DNA of 64,000 nt from Manihot esculenta (GCF_001659605.2 NC_035169.2:15748263-15812262); one strand, 5' to 3'. Numbered from the stretch's first letter, positions 10,690-21,587 are shown. Program-made: numbers and translations. The notes: generated by a model not told the origin, from the sequence alone.

Positions 10690-12726
10690 TTAGCAATATA
10701 GGTTGCTCCAACACTTGTCAATGACTGCTTGAATCTTCTTAGGTTTACATAAGTCTTGAACAATTCTTGCCCAAGTAGAGGATTTGGGTGCCAAGCACTT
10801 CTGCAACATCACTTCTATAATCTTGGAAGCACCTAAAATTCTCTGCCTCTTTAGTAGGCGAACCACAAGTTCATCTAGAAAATCCCTCCCATCTTGAGGT
10901 GGATCTAGCTTTTCTCCTAACATTCTCAAGAATATGTTGCATGTAACCAAGTCAGGATCACATCCGTGATCTAGCATTCTATTTAGAAGATCAACAGCAT
11001 GAGATATGCTACTTTGCTTACATAAAGCATTGAAAAGTATGTTATATGTGATCACATCAGGTTGAGAATGAGATTCCAAACAAAGCATCTCATTATAAAG
11101 TTTCAAAGCCTCTTTTATCAACCCAGCATTGCAAAGGCCATGTATCAGTGAACTATAAGCCACAACATCAGGCCTAAATCCTTTCCCCACCATTTGTTCC
11201 CACACCATCATTGCTTCATTGACATTTCCATTCTTGCATAACCCATGAATGAGTACACTATAACAGACCTCATTCTGAGTACAATTATTCTTTTCCATGT
11301 CTCTCCACACTTCAATGGCTTTATGGCTATTACCTGTCTCAAAGAATCCCTTCATCAAGGAGCTATATGTGAAAGCATTGGGTTTGCAACCCTTATTTGC
11401 CATCTCAGAAAGAATTTGCATAGCTTCATCTGGCTTTCCTTCTCGACACAAACCATCTACAAAAGCACTATATAGAATAGTGTTGAGTTTGCATCCTTTC
11501 TCTATCGACTCCTGGAACAATTTCATAGCCACTTGACACTTTCCCTCCTTAAACAACCCACTAATTAGCATGGAATAAACATACTCATTCACACGATACC
11601 CTCTTTCTTCCATCAAAAGTAACACACGAGCCCCATCAAGAGCTTTTCCTTGCTTAACAAGCCCATTAATGATTGTCCCATATGTGACTTCATTGGGCAC
11701 ACATTTACTCATCACCATCCTATCCAAAAGACTAAGTGCTTTATCCAACTTCCCCTTCAAACACAAACCATGAATAAGTGTGTTATAGGTCACTTCATTA
11801 GGAACACAACCTTTAAGAAACATATTATCAACAAGCTTTGTTACCCGTGTTAAATCACCCTTCTTGCATAACCCATTAATCAACACGTTAAACATAACAG
11901 GACTAGGAAAACAACCCTCAATTTGCATTTCATCTAATAGAGAAACCGCCTCATCAATTCTATCCTCCTTGCAAAGCCCATCCATCAATGTACAATACGT
12001 ATAAGCATCTGGTACACATTTCCTAGTTGGCATCTCTCTAAATGCCTCAATTGCATCATCAACCAATCCCAGCTTACACATAGCCTTGATAATCAAATTA
12101 AAGCTAAGCACATTAGGTGATATATTCATGTGTTTCGTACCAACAACATAACTATAGAACTCCATAGCACGATTATAAAGACCCTCTTGTATAATAACAT
12201 TAAGAACCGAGTTAAATGACTTCACTGTTCTTCTACACTGAAATTCATTGGACATTCTATCAAATAATTCAATGGCCTTTTCAGGTAAATGAGCTTTTCC
12301 ATAAGCCTTAAACATAAGAACAAAACTCCTTTCCATAAATACTCTGTTTTCAAGTCTCATTTGATTCAAAACCTTCTCTAGTGACTTAAAGTCACACAAA
12401 TTGGCATAGTTTTCAATGAGCGAGTAAAACGTTGAATCACCCAGCTTGTAAGAACCCATTTTTGGGGCTGAATTGAAGATTTTACCAGATATTGAGGGCT
12501 CAGGTTCATTACTGTTTTGAAGAGAGTTATTCTGGTCACTGTGGCTTTGGGGTTCAGTTCCATTTGGCGGAACTGTAAGAACTGAAAAATGGAAGTGTGT
12601 AAAATGAAAAGGAAACTTGCTTAGGATCATATAAAAGTTGTTGTTGACCTGGTTGAGGCCCTTGAGAATGGAGGCATATGGAGAACATTTTGGCATGGGA
12701 TTCGAAAGGTTATGTCCTGGATCCAC
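10690..12726 (-). CDS. EMB1025: pentatricopeptide repeat protein, EMB1025 / At4g20090 type
   Basis: A 678-residue, intronless P-class PPR protein. PPR proteins bind organellar RNA base by base and guide its processing, splicing or stability. About fifteen 35-residue repeats run from about residue 95 to 640, each with the typical start (e.g. YNTLIHGLCLKGKLDKA, YSVLIHGLCKNG). There is no E, DYW or SMR domain. The order of repeats and the C-terminus (KPKKIxAxIDKCW) match my memory of Arabidopsis EMB1025, needed for embryo development. The Phe/Ser-rich N-terminus (residues 1-60) could target mitochondria. The start at 12726 is the first ATG; a second in-frame Met at residue 11 is also possible. 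The frame is intact, unlike nearly everything else here, so the gene is very likely functional. Ortholog identity is inferred from recall. Confidence 0.93.
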   Translation of the reverse strand: MDPGHNLSNPMPKCSPYASILKGLNQVNNNFYMILSKFPFHFTHFHFSVLTVPPNGTEPQSHSDQNNSLQNSNEPEPSISGKIFNSAPKMGSYKLGDSTFYSLIENYANLCDFKSLEKVLNQMRLENRVFMERSFVLMFKAYGKAHLPEKAIELFDRMSNEFQCRRTVKSFNSVLNVIIQEGLYNRAMEFYSYVVGTKHMNISPNVLSFNLIIKAMCKLGLVDDAIEAFREMPTRKCVPDAYTYCTLMDGLCKEDRIDEAVSLLDEMQIEGCFPSPVMFNVLINGLCKKGDLTRVTKLVDNMFLKGCVPNEVTYNTLIHGLCLKGKLDKALSLLDRMVMSKCVPNEVTYGTIINGLVKQGKALDGARVLLLMEERGYRVNEYVYSMLISGLFKEGKCQVAMKLFQESIEKGCKLNTILYSAFVDGLCREGKPDEAMQILSEMANKGCKPNAFTYSSLMKGFFETGNSHKAIEVWRDMEKNNCTQNEVCYSVLIHGLCKNGNVNEAMMVWEQMVGKGFRPDVVAYSSLIHGLCNAGLIKEALKLYNEMLCLESHSQPDVITYNILFNALCKQSSISHAVDLLNRMLDHGCDPDLVTCNIFLRMLGEKLDPPQDGRDFLDELVVRLLKRQRILGASKIIEVMLQKCLAPKSSTWARIVQDLCKPKKIQAVIDKCWSNLYC

Positions 12727-13766
12727 CTAATTTTCTTTAGGGCAAGTGATTCAGCACTCCCCCAGTTTCCCTGTCATACAAACAGCTGCATGATGTTAAA
12801 ATAAAAATATATGAAAAAAAAACAGTGAATTAGAAAAACAGTGTTAAAAGTAGGAAGAGGAGGAGAAAACAGAAAGGGATAACAAATAGCAGGTGACTTG
12901 CACATTATAAAACAACAACTATGTGGTCTCAAGCTTCTACTCCTCAATCTTTTGTTCAATACATAATAGGGATCTAAAATTTAATTGTGGATATTACTAT
13001 GATTTACAAGTTAATCCCTACATTATGAAAAACTCACTAAAAACATCCTTTAACTTTTGCCTCTGTTAACTATCCAGCCCTTCCATCCAATTTCAACTCA
13101 TTCTGCCATTAATGTATCACTTATACCCATCCACAGACCTCAGCCTCTCTCTTCTCTAGCCCATTTTCTCCATAGAATCCATTCTTCATAGAATGAGCCC
13201 TCAATTGTTCACAAATTGCTTCCTAAATGTAAGCGCACTTTTCAAGTTGAATCCATTCATACTTGTCTCAACACCCATTTTACTTGCCCTTTCTGCCACC
13301 ACTGAATCGACCTAGAAGATCTAGAGTCAACCAGCAATGCTTCCAGCAATATCCTCCATGGCAACCACTTAATGCCACCACCATCACCAAAAGATTTGGA
13401 GTTGTTGGATATGGGGAGAAGGACAATCAATACGGGTAAACAGAGATCCATTTTGAATTATGTTGGAGAATTTTGGGCTAACACCCTATTACTAGTTGTT
13501 GGATTGTACTACAAATCCATTTGTACAATTATCTGTTTCAGCCATTCCTTTCCATTTGCTTGAGTTGTTTCATCATAACTCCATCATATATGTTCACAAA
13601 TAACAATCAAATTCAAATGAATGGGCGACTACAATATTGAACTTAATTCATATAAAACATAAATTGGCAAGCCCAAATAAAAGTTAATGGATTAAAGAAC
13701 TAATATGCATCAGGCGCATATTTGGCTTATTTTAATTATCAAATATTATAAAAAATTATGTTAAAC
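12727..13766. other. upstream region of the PPR gene, no gene seen
   Basis: The PPR promoter and 5' leader should lie in the first few hundred bases, but no clear TATA box could be fixed. Further out (13080-13560) the base composition is more balanced and short frames occur on both strands, none with a recognisable domain. Confidence 0.4.
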
Positions 13767-14600
13767 ATAAGGGATGGTACCGGGTAGGGTAGCTGCAAAA
13801 TTCTGAATACTCACATCCGAACCCATTTATAACTACAATATCCAGACCTGTCCCAAATCCATTTAGAAATTAAGTTTCACTACCAGCATCCGTACCAAAT
13901 CCGTTTAACACAATATTGAATCCGACCTAACCCAATTAAATCTAAATAATTATGCTGAAACATTAGCTACTAATATTGCTCTTCAGGTTAAATACCCGAA
14001 CCCAAAGCCAAACACATTCCACCAGAAACATCAAACACAAATCTCAGAAATTTATATCAACAAAAACATTCAATCAATCTAAAAATTCAACACACACATT
14101 CCGAATTTCCAGACATACAAATCAAAATGGGAAATATCAATGGGCAAATTTTATAAATCCATCTTCAAATAACTGCTTTAAATCTGTCATTTCAAATTTC
14201 CTATGGTATTCTAACTATCACTGTAACAATATACACAGAACTGCAGTTGGAGGCATTGATTTAATACCTCACCGAGCGGCTGGAGGCAAGCACCACAGAG
14301 AGCATCAGCGTGACTGAGGACGAGGACCAGCGGTGTGACTGAGGAAGAGGACTAGAGGCAAGGAAGGCGAGCAGCAAGACAAGGAGCAGCACCGAGGACA
14401 AGTGCAGCGGGCCTATGGACAGCGTGTCTGAGTGAAGACCGCGTTAACAGCGAGCAATGGGAGAACAACGAGCTGAAGGAGAAACGACGTGTGGCTGTCG
14501 TTGCAGTGGGGCTGTATTTTGGTGCTGGCACAGCTGCAACCGGGGGAAGGAGAAGTTGAGGGAGAAGTGGGCGGCGACAATCTTTTGACAGAAAATGTGA
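13767..14600. mobile_element. hAT/Ac-like element remnant (left end) with GC-rich interior
   Basis: Near 13770 the sequence GGGATGGTACCGGGTAGGGTA resembles the Ac-family hAT start CAGGGATGxxAACGGGT. It is followed by repeated CCCGAACCC-type words common in such elements. From about 14265 the composition jumps to GC-rich with two near copies of GTGACTGAGGA(C/A)GAGGAC, which stands out in the AT-rich surroundings. A matching right end was not found, so the element is truncated or the two parts are unrelated. No transposase frame is visible. Confidence 0.3.
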
Positions 14601-15618
14601 AGAGGAAATAATTTTCAATTTACTCGTATACTTTGTATGGTGGGCCAAATAAATCCATTTTTATCATTTTAATGGAATAAGCTCTAAATTTTTTAAGAAG
14701 GGAAAATAAATCTAAGAAAAAAATACTATTTAGTTTTTATAATATGAAATTTATTAATTAATTTATTCTTTGAAAAAAAATATATTAAAATATTTTTAAT
14801 ATTTTAAAAAGTTTATTAATTAATTTTTTTTATCAATTTTAATTATTAAATATTATAAAAAATTTTAAAATTTTCATAATATTGATAGATTAATTAATAG
14901 ACTTTTTACAAGTTTGAAAATCAGCTAATAAGTTTTTTAAAATTATAGAAATTAAATATTAAAATATTTACACTCATAGATTTAATATAGTGATAAATGC
15001 ATTTGAATAAATCTGAAAGATTTCAGGTTCAACTCCCGCAATCTCCAATTCCTATTCTAAAAAAAATAAAATATTTAATGGTTAAAATTAATGGAGGGAC
15101 TAATTAATAAAATTTTTAAAACGCTAATAAAATTTTAATGCATTTTTTAAAATTTAGAAACTAAAAACTAAATAATACTTTTTTAAAATTTAACTATTAT
15201 CAAATGCACAGATATAATTAGTGAGTGAAGTGAATTTTTTAATAAATTATTAAGGATGAAAGAATTAACTACAACTTTGCTGCAAGCATAAAAGATATGC
15301 CAAAGACGATTGAGAAGCCCCCTAGCTAATCTCTTTTGGAGTTCCTAAGTAGCCCTCCTCTAAAAGTTATATCAGAACACTTACATCACACTCCATTCAT
15401 ATTTGGCTTAAAAGTATTCCTATTCGGAGCAGCACAAACACCGCCACGTTTGTTGAGTTTGACAAAGCACCCTATGAATCAAGTTTAAGAACTTTATAAT
15501 AAGATGGAATATATTTAAATACCAACAATAAACTTTTCTCTACGACACCTTACGCAAAGAATAGCAAGAACACTAATAATTAAGGATTAGAAAAACAAGA
15601 CAAATGCCACAATTAAAT
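14601..15618. other. AT-rich intergenic DNA, possible tRNA-derived SINE trace
   Basis: No gene. It is very AT-rich with many ATTAATTAAT words. About 14990-15050 contains AGTGATAAATG and, 33 bp on, AGGTTCAACTCCCG, which look like degraded polymerase III A and B boxes of a tRNA-derived SINE. At 15293-15500 the composition is more balanced but no domain is recognisable. Confidence 0.35.
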
Positions 15619-16289
15619 TGATAAGTTTACCTTATTCTTGATACAATTGGAACAATACAATCTCACACTCTCACAATAACAAAGGCACGCAAATAGCATG
15701 AATAATTCTAAATTATGATTAAAGAAGTTCTTTTCACACAAATGATAGCTTGAGTTTATATAGAGAAAACTAAACCTAACTTTAAGAGAATAAGGATAAA
15801 GTAAACCCTAAAGTGCCAAAAAAAAAGTCTCAGCAAATTTAATAACCCATAGCAAGGGAACAGCACACTATGGCACTAGACCAAAATACTAAACTATCTA
15901 GTTAAACAAGTCTAAACACAAATAAGCTAACCTATAAAGTATGGCCCCTCAATCAAATAGTGCCCATTATACAATATATAAATTAAATAAAGCAATAAAT
16001 GATAGACTATGGGCAGTAAGAAATAAGCCCACAAATATCAAACTAGGCGGCAACATCTTCAACACATACCTCAAATAATGAGAGTAGCTTAGGTGTGTCT
16101 TTAAGCTTCATATAGCACATGTTGAAAGCAAGTTAATTAAGGTCTTATATAACTTGATCTTGAATGAATAAGAACATGGCTGCCCCAAGCTTCTTTGCAC
16201 GACTCCTTGTGATAGGTCTACTAAGAAGCACCAATGGATCTCTCATGCTCCCTTGAGCTCCATAAATGAGTAATGGCTGATCGGTATCA
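15619..16289 (-). repeat. 3' LTR of the deleted gypsy element
   Basis: About 671 bp, alike along its full length to 19429-20103. On the minus strand it starts TGATACCGATCAGCC. The polyprotein frame stays open into it for about 48 codons (16289 down to 16145) and includes PITRSRAKK, the tail typical of plant gypsy polyproteins. Confidence 0.65.
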
Positions 16290-16800
16290 TTCTCCCCTTC
16301 CTCAAAAAGATTTGTCCTAAAATCTACATCATAGTCAAAAGGAGACAAGTCACTAACATTGAAAGTAGCTGAAACAACATATTTACCAGACAAGTCTATC
16401 TTGTATGCACTGTCATTGATGCGTTCCAAGACTTGAAAAGGACCATCCCCACGTGCATCAAGCTTGTTCTTGAAACCTCACCTTTCTAAAGTGCACCTAA
16501 ATCTAATCTCTAGGAGCAAACACCATTTTCTTCTCCTCTCGATTTGCCCTATCTGCATACATCTTGTTCTTCTTCTCTATGTTAGTCCGAGCTCTCTCAT
16601 ATAAGGACTTCACCGATTTTGCCTTTTTATTTTCATTTGAACTAGTAAGCTCATATAAAGGTAAAGGAAAAAGATTCAAAATATTCAGTGGATTAAAACT
16701 ATAAACAATTTCAAATGTAGTGTAACTTGTAACAGAGTGTATGCTACAGTTATAAGTAAACTCAATGAATGGCAAACAATTTTTCCAAGTTTTCAAGTTC
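16145..16800 (-). pseudogene. gypsy integrase C-terminal part
   Basis: Two minus-strand frames. 16796-16503 carries the end of the integrase core (FIEFTYNCSIHSVTSYTTFEIVY, normally FVEFAYNRSVHSAT.SPFEVVYG) and a lysine/arginine-rich linker. 16429-16145 carries the C-terminal beta-barrel region (RINDSAYKIDLSGKYVVSATFNVSDLSPF), the acidic EGENDTD stretch and the PITRSRAKK tail. A frameshift or stop lies between them around 16440-16500, so it cannot make a working enzyme. The upstream half of integrase is at 19035-19428, beyond the solo LTR. Confidence 0.75.
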
Positions 16801-16804
16801 TTAC

Positions 16805-19034
16805 TGTAATACCCGGCTAGATTCCGCCATCGGAATCCCTACCTTCCGGCGGAATCTCCGTTGGAATCGGGAATTCTGAAGATGTCAGAGGCTTCTAGAA
16901 GGGTAAAGTATGTTTTCTAAAATGTTTTTACTGATTTCATGGTTTTAAATGAAAAAGAATTGAGTTTTGAAAAGAAAAGAACAAGGAGGCATTTGCCAGG
17001 TTCGGCCGCCGAAGGTGAAGGCTTCGGGAGCGCCTTTGGCCTCCGAAAGCTTTGTTTGAGCGAGCCAAGGTTCGGCCGCCGAACATGCATGAGTTTAGGG
17101 GGCACGTTAGGCTGCCGAAGGTCTTCGACCAGACCACCTATAAAGAGCCCTCAGATCGGAAATGGGCGAGTTTTCTCCCCATTCTCGAGCTCAGGTGAGT
17201 TTTTGTCCTCCTTTGGTCATTTTCATGTTTTTCTTCATCTCCTTCATGTTTTCATGAGTTTTATGGCTGTTTTGAAGAGTTTTCAAGCTTAGATCAAGTT
17301 TTGGGAACTTGGAGACCCAAGGAGTTGGTTTCTCCCATCTCCAAGTTAGAGCTCGCACAAACCCTCGATCTTCAAGAGGTAAGTGTGGATCTATGCTTTC
17401 TTTTACATTTCATGAAGTTTTAAGTAAGTTTTAAGTAAGTTTTAAGAGGTTTTAATGGTTAAGTATGGGTAGATATGCATGTTAGGCTTTATGCGGGTTT
17501 TTATGCAAATGTATGTTTATATATGTTTATGTGATGATATGTAGGAGGTTTAAGCTAGTCTATGCATGTGGGAGTGAGTATGCATGATGGGGAGAGAGTA
17601 TGTGAGGATTTGGGTTGTTTTGATGGTTTTGGCTTATGTGGGTCATAAGTCATTTAAGTATGCTTTTTAATGTTCTTTGTTGGAGTTTAAGTTTGTTTAA
17701 GCTCCTTTGTGCATGGTTAAGGGTTTATGCATGTTTTTAGGAAGTTGGGTGCTTCTTTGGGGTGTTTGGAAGGTTAGGGAGGCTTGAATGCATGAGAAGC
17801 TGAGTTCTGTCCTTCTGGGAAGAACTCAGGTTCGGCCGCCGAAAGTAGCTTCGGCCATCGAACCTGCCTATGGATGCATGGTTTGGCCGCCTAACCTTGC
17901 CCCCGAAAGTTGAGTTTTGGCTTGAAAGCAGACTTTCGGCCGCCGAAGGAAGGATTCGGCCTTCGAAAGTGCCTGACTTTCGTCTCTGGAGTGGGACTTT
18001 CGGCCGCCGAAGGTGCCGCCGAAAGTGCCCGAGTTTCGTTTCTGGAGAGAATAGGTTGATTGCACTAGTTACACGAATATGACGCATTGCATTATTTACT
18101 ATTGATGTGGATGGACCAAGGCGACCCCAATAGCCCTAGCTATGTTATGTTAATGAAGTTCTGAGGAGCCCGAAGAGCCGGGCATAATGAAGTCCTGAGG
18201 AGCCCGAAGGGCCGGGCACCATGTTATGTTATAGTCAGAGGGAGTTTTGGTGTTCATGTCCAATCCGTTATGTGAAATGTTTGTGCTATGACGCATTTCA
18301 TGAAAGCATGTAATTAATGAAATGTTTTCTTTGTTTCTACTCACTGGGCTTTTTAGCTCACTCCTCTCCCCTAACCCCAGTTTTGCAGGTCAGAGGTAGG
18401 CCAGGAAGACGTCAAGGGTAAAAGTCTTGTAATAGGAGTTAAGGTTTTGCTTATGTAACAGCTTAGTAGGTTAGTGTGGACATGTATTGTAATTTGAGAT
18501 AATGTATTGTAAGAGAATGTAGTGCAAGTATAGTAGAGTATTGTTTATGGATTAGAACTGTGCTTGGCCCTAAGACTTGGCTAGTCCCTTTTTAATACAT
18601 GATGTATGTTATGTCAGATGTTGAGTTGTGTTGAACTAAACTGGTGGCATGTATTGTTTACCACTTTAGAGTTTGATGAGGACCCTAGTAGAGGTCTTAT
18701 GTTTGTGGTTTGATGCATGCATAGGTTAGGTTCTAGTTCTTTGGATGTGTCTCCGGCTTGATGTATGTTATGTTGACCCAGCTAGAGTTTTGATGAGGGC
18801 TCTAGTAGGGGGTTTCTTTATGTTTTCAGTTATGTCGCATACAGGTCAGGCTCGGTATGTACATCAGATGTTTAAGTTTTTATGTTAAAGTTTTGATCAT
18901 GTATGGGATTTGACCAGGTGATAGGAGGTATGTTTGGCTTGCTACGGGTCCCGGCGGCCTTAAGCCGATCTGGATCCTAGCGCCGGTGGCGGTTCGGGCC
19001 GTTACAGAGGGGTATCGGTTTCCGGGCTGTTACA
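16805..19034 (+). mobile_element. solo LTR of the Tekay-type gypsy family (TGTAATACCCGG)
   Basis: 2230 bp starting TGTAATACCCGGCTAG and ending GGGCTGTTACA, the same family as the LTRs at 31395-33646 and 38997-41248 but clearly diverged. Flanking CTTAC (16800-16804) and CTTAT (19035-19039) are a 5-bp target duplication with one change. No internal region is present, so it arose by LTR-LTR recombination. It carries the family's TTCGGCCGCCGAA arrays (16999-17120 and 17828-18030) and a likely TATA box (CCACCTATAAAGAG at about 17134). Frames within it are shadows of the palindromic repeats. Confidence 0.9.
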
Positions 19035-19428
19035 CTTATCCACAATAGCATGAAACAAAGTACCTAATGTCCTATTCACAATCTCAGTTTGATCATCAGT
19101 TTGTAGATGACAAGTAATAGAATACAACAATTTAGTACTTAACTTACCCCACAAAACCCTCAAAAAATGTGAAAGGAACTTTACATCCCTATCAAAAATA
19201 ATAGTCTGTGATACCCTATGTAATTGTACCACCTCTCTAAAGAATAAGTCAGCAACATTACTAGCACCATCAGTTTTATGATAAGAAATGAAATGTGTCA
19301 TTTTGTTAAACCTATCAATTACAATAAATATGCTATCTCTACCACGTTTAGTCTTAAGTAAACCAAACATAAAATCCATAGATATATCAACCCAAGGTGA
19401 ACTAGGAACAGGTAAAGGCATATATAAT
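19035..19428 (-). pseudogene. gypsy integrase core, N-terminal half
   Basis: The minus-strand frame begins just after the 5' LTR, with [20 protein letters not shown], the well-known start of the plant gypsy integrase core. It continues with [20 protein letters not shown] and [14 protein letters not shown], which carry the first two catalytic aspartates (DISMDF, DRDVKF). [16 protein letters not shown] holds the glutamate (usually HPQTDGQTEVVNRTLG). It breaks off where the solo LTR entered, and the frame resumes beyond that LTR with the sense expected for the family once one copy of the target duplication is discounted. The HHCC zinc-binding part is missing. Confidence 0.8.
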
Positions 19429-20103
19429 TCATGAGTTTACCTTGACTTTTGATGCAATTAGAAGAATGCAATCTCACACTCTCACAATTACAAAGGCACA
19501 CAAATAGCATGAATTATTCTGAATTTTGATTAAAGAAGTCCTTTCACGCAAAAGACGACTTGAGTTTATATAGAGAAAACTAAACCTAACTCTAACAGAA
19601 TAAGGATAAACTAAACTCTAAAGTTCCAAAATAAGGCTAGCCGAATTTAATAGCTCATAGTAAGAGAGCAACACACTAAGGCCCAAACTTGGCCCAAAAC
19701 ACTAAACTATCTAGTTAACAAGCCTAAACACAAATAAATTAATATATGAAGTATGGCCCATCAATCAAATAGCCCATACCCTTACACAATGTCTCAACTA
19801 AATAAAGCAATAAATGATAGATTATGAGCAGTAACAAACAAGCCTACAAATGCCAAACTAGGCAGCAACACCTTCAACACACACCTCAAGTAATGAGAGT
19901 AGCTTAGATGTGCCTTCAAGCTCCACACAGCACTTGTTGAAAGCAAGTTTATTAACATCTTGTGTAACTTGTTCTTGAATGAATAAGGATATGGCTGCCA
20001 CAAACTTCTTCGCATGGCTCCTTGTGATGGGTCCACTAGGGAGCACCAATGGATCTCCCATGCTCCTTTGAGCTCCATAAATGAGTGATGGCTGATCCTA
20101 TCA
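19429..20103 (-). repeat. 5' LTR of the deleted gypsy element
   Basis: About 675 bp, the diverged partner of 15619-16289. It includes a copy of the polyprotein tail (PITRSHAKK at about 20030) as expected when the reading frame overlaps the LTR. The primer binding site and gag that should follow at 19428 are deleted. Confidence 0.65.
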
Positions 20104-20175
20104 AAGTTGAAGCCATAACTCATGCTCAAGAATCCTCAACGACAATGGATGAAACTCTCTCACCTGATATAGCAC

Positions 20176-21582
20176 TGATCAAGCATAATTTAGCCACATT
20201 TTTATGATCTTTATTATTGTTTATTTACACATTATTTAGCTTAATTTATGGTTTTTACCTTGTTTTTACAGAAAAGGAAGAAATTGGAAAAATGGAGAAA
20301 AAGTGCAGAAAATGACAGAAAAGTGATTGGGTCAGTGATTTGCCCAAATCACTGCCCAAATCAAGCTGAAGCAGAAACCTGGAGGCAACAGGCAGAAGTG
20401 ATTGGGTCAGTGATTTGCCCAAATCACTCGCAGAAACTGCCCAAATCACCTTGACAGCAGAATTTACAGCAGAGGCGGAAAAAGAGCAGAAAATCTAAAT
20501 TCAAAGAAAAGAAGTCCAAATCCACTTCAAACACCACAAGATCAGTCCCAAGAGCCACGCTCTTCACTTAGAGAGTTCCATTCTCAATCAAATACAAAAT
20601 CCAAAGAGGAATCAAAGACTACAAAGAAGACCAAATCAAATTGAGATTCCAAAACCCTAATCAAATTGGAATTGGGATTCTCCAGCTATATAAGGGCAGC
20701 ATCCAAACCAGCATCTCATCATCTCATCTTCAGCAATACTGTAGAAAATTACAGCAGCTTTCTTCCTTTCTTTTCTTTTCTTTCTTTTGAGATTTTGTCC
20801 ACCATGAGTGGCTAAATTCCATCCTTTTCTAGTTGAAGTAGAGAATATTCAGATTTGTGATGAATTGGGAGGTTTAATACTCCATTGTTGAACTCTTGTT
20901 TGTTTCAATATTTATGCAATCTGATCTTTTCCATAATTATTACTTTGCTTTTAGAATCAATAAGGGCCCATTGCTTTTAAATTGCTTAAGTGATAAATTG
21001 TTTGAATGATTTAGGTCTGTAATTGCTTGAATTGTTTGAACATAAGTATAATCAGTTGCATAACCTAACCTTGACCACGCGGTTGGCAAGGATAGAATTG
21101 GGTTTCTCTAAGTCTTAATGCGATCAACGGTTGTTCGATGCTAAATGCCCCAAGGACGTTCCTTGGCAACTTGTTGATCAGTGTTTGATTAGTGAACGTT
21201 TTCTAATTAAACTAGAACTAAGGAGGAATTTGGATTGTGAGAAGCGTCTTCCACAACCAAAACTGATTTATTGAAATCAAATAGGAGTCTTTAATAATCA
21301 ATGATCAATTTTGAACAAACTGAATCAGACTCACACTTCAGCTAGAATCTCTTTCTCATTGAAATCCTTTTCAATTAAATTATTGTTCTCTTTTGCTTTT
21401 AGATTTTAACTCATCAAAACAAACCCCCCCTCTTTTACTTATTTGTTATTACTTGCCTTAGTCATTATTAGGAAGATACTTGGTGTCAATTCCCTGTGGT
21501 TCGACCCTATTACCACTATCTACAAATTTATTTGTTGATTGATAATAGGTTTATTTTTTACGGTTTCGACAACCGCTTATCA
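20176..21582 (-). mobile_element. solo LTR, 1.4 kb (TGATAAGCGG family)
   Basis: 1407 bp with perfect target duplications AGCAC at 20171-20175 and 21583-21587. On the minus strand it starts TGATAAGCGGTTGTCGAAAC and ends GCTTGATCA, giving TGAT...ATCA ends. The TGATAAGCGGTTGTCGAAAC start is one I recognise from large plant gypsy LTRs, hence the minus orientation. There is no coding content. It contains two copies 75 bp apart of a hairpin-forming word (20335-20352, 20410-20427). Confidence 0.85.
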
Positions 21583-21587
21583 AGCAC

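Larger units (their letters stand above)
15619..20103 (-). mobile_element. deleted Ty3/gypsy element, split by a solo LTR
   Basis: Minus-strand element with two diverged LTRs of about 670 bp: the 5' LTR at 19429-20103 and the 3' LTR at 15619-16289. Both start TGATA and end TATCA-like on the minus strand and are alike over their whole length. Between them only integrase remains (19428-19035, then 16804-16290). Gag, protease, reverse transcriptase and RNase H have been lost, with the 5' LTR joined directly to integrase at 19429. A 2.2 kb solo LTR sits inside integrase. The last part of the polyprotein reads into the 3' LTR. Flanking target duplications are not recognisable, so the copy is old. 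Confidence 0.7.

Noticed and set aside
10569..10763. 64-codon minus frame overlapping the end of the PPR gene
   Set aside because: It is in a different frame and lies mostly in the 3' untranslated region; no domain.
14352..14648. 98-codon minus frame in the GC-rich patch
   Set aside because: Alanine/proline/leucine-rich reading of GC-rich repeats, with no domain; treated as chance.
16917..18087. Several open frames of 60-117 codons on both strands in the solo LTR
   Set aside because: They arise because the GCCGAA palindromes lack stop codons in many frames; the equivalent frames differ between LTR copies.
20248..20454. Plus and minus frames in the 1.4 kb solo LTR
   Set aside because: Their repeats (SVICPNHC) come from the duplicated hairpin unit; no gene.
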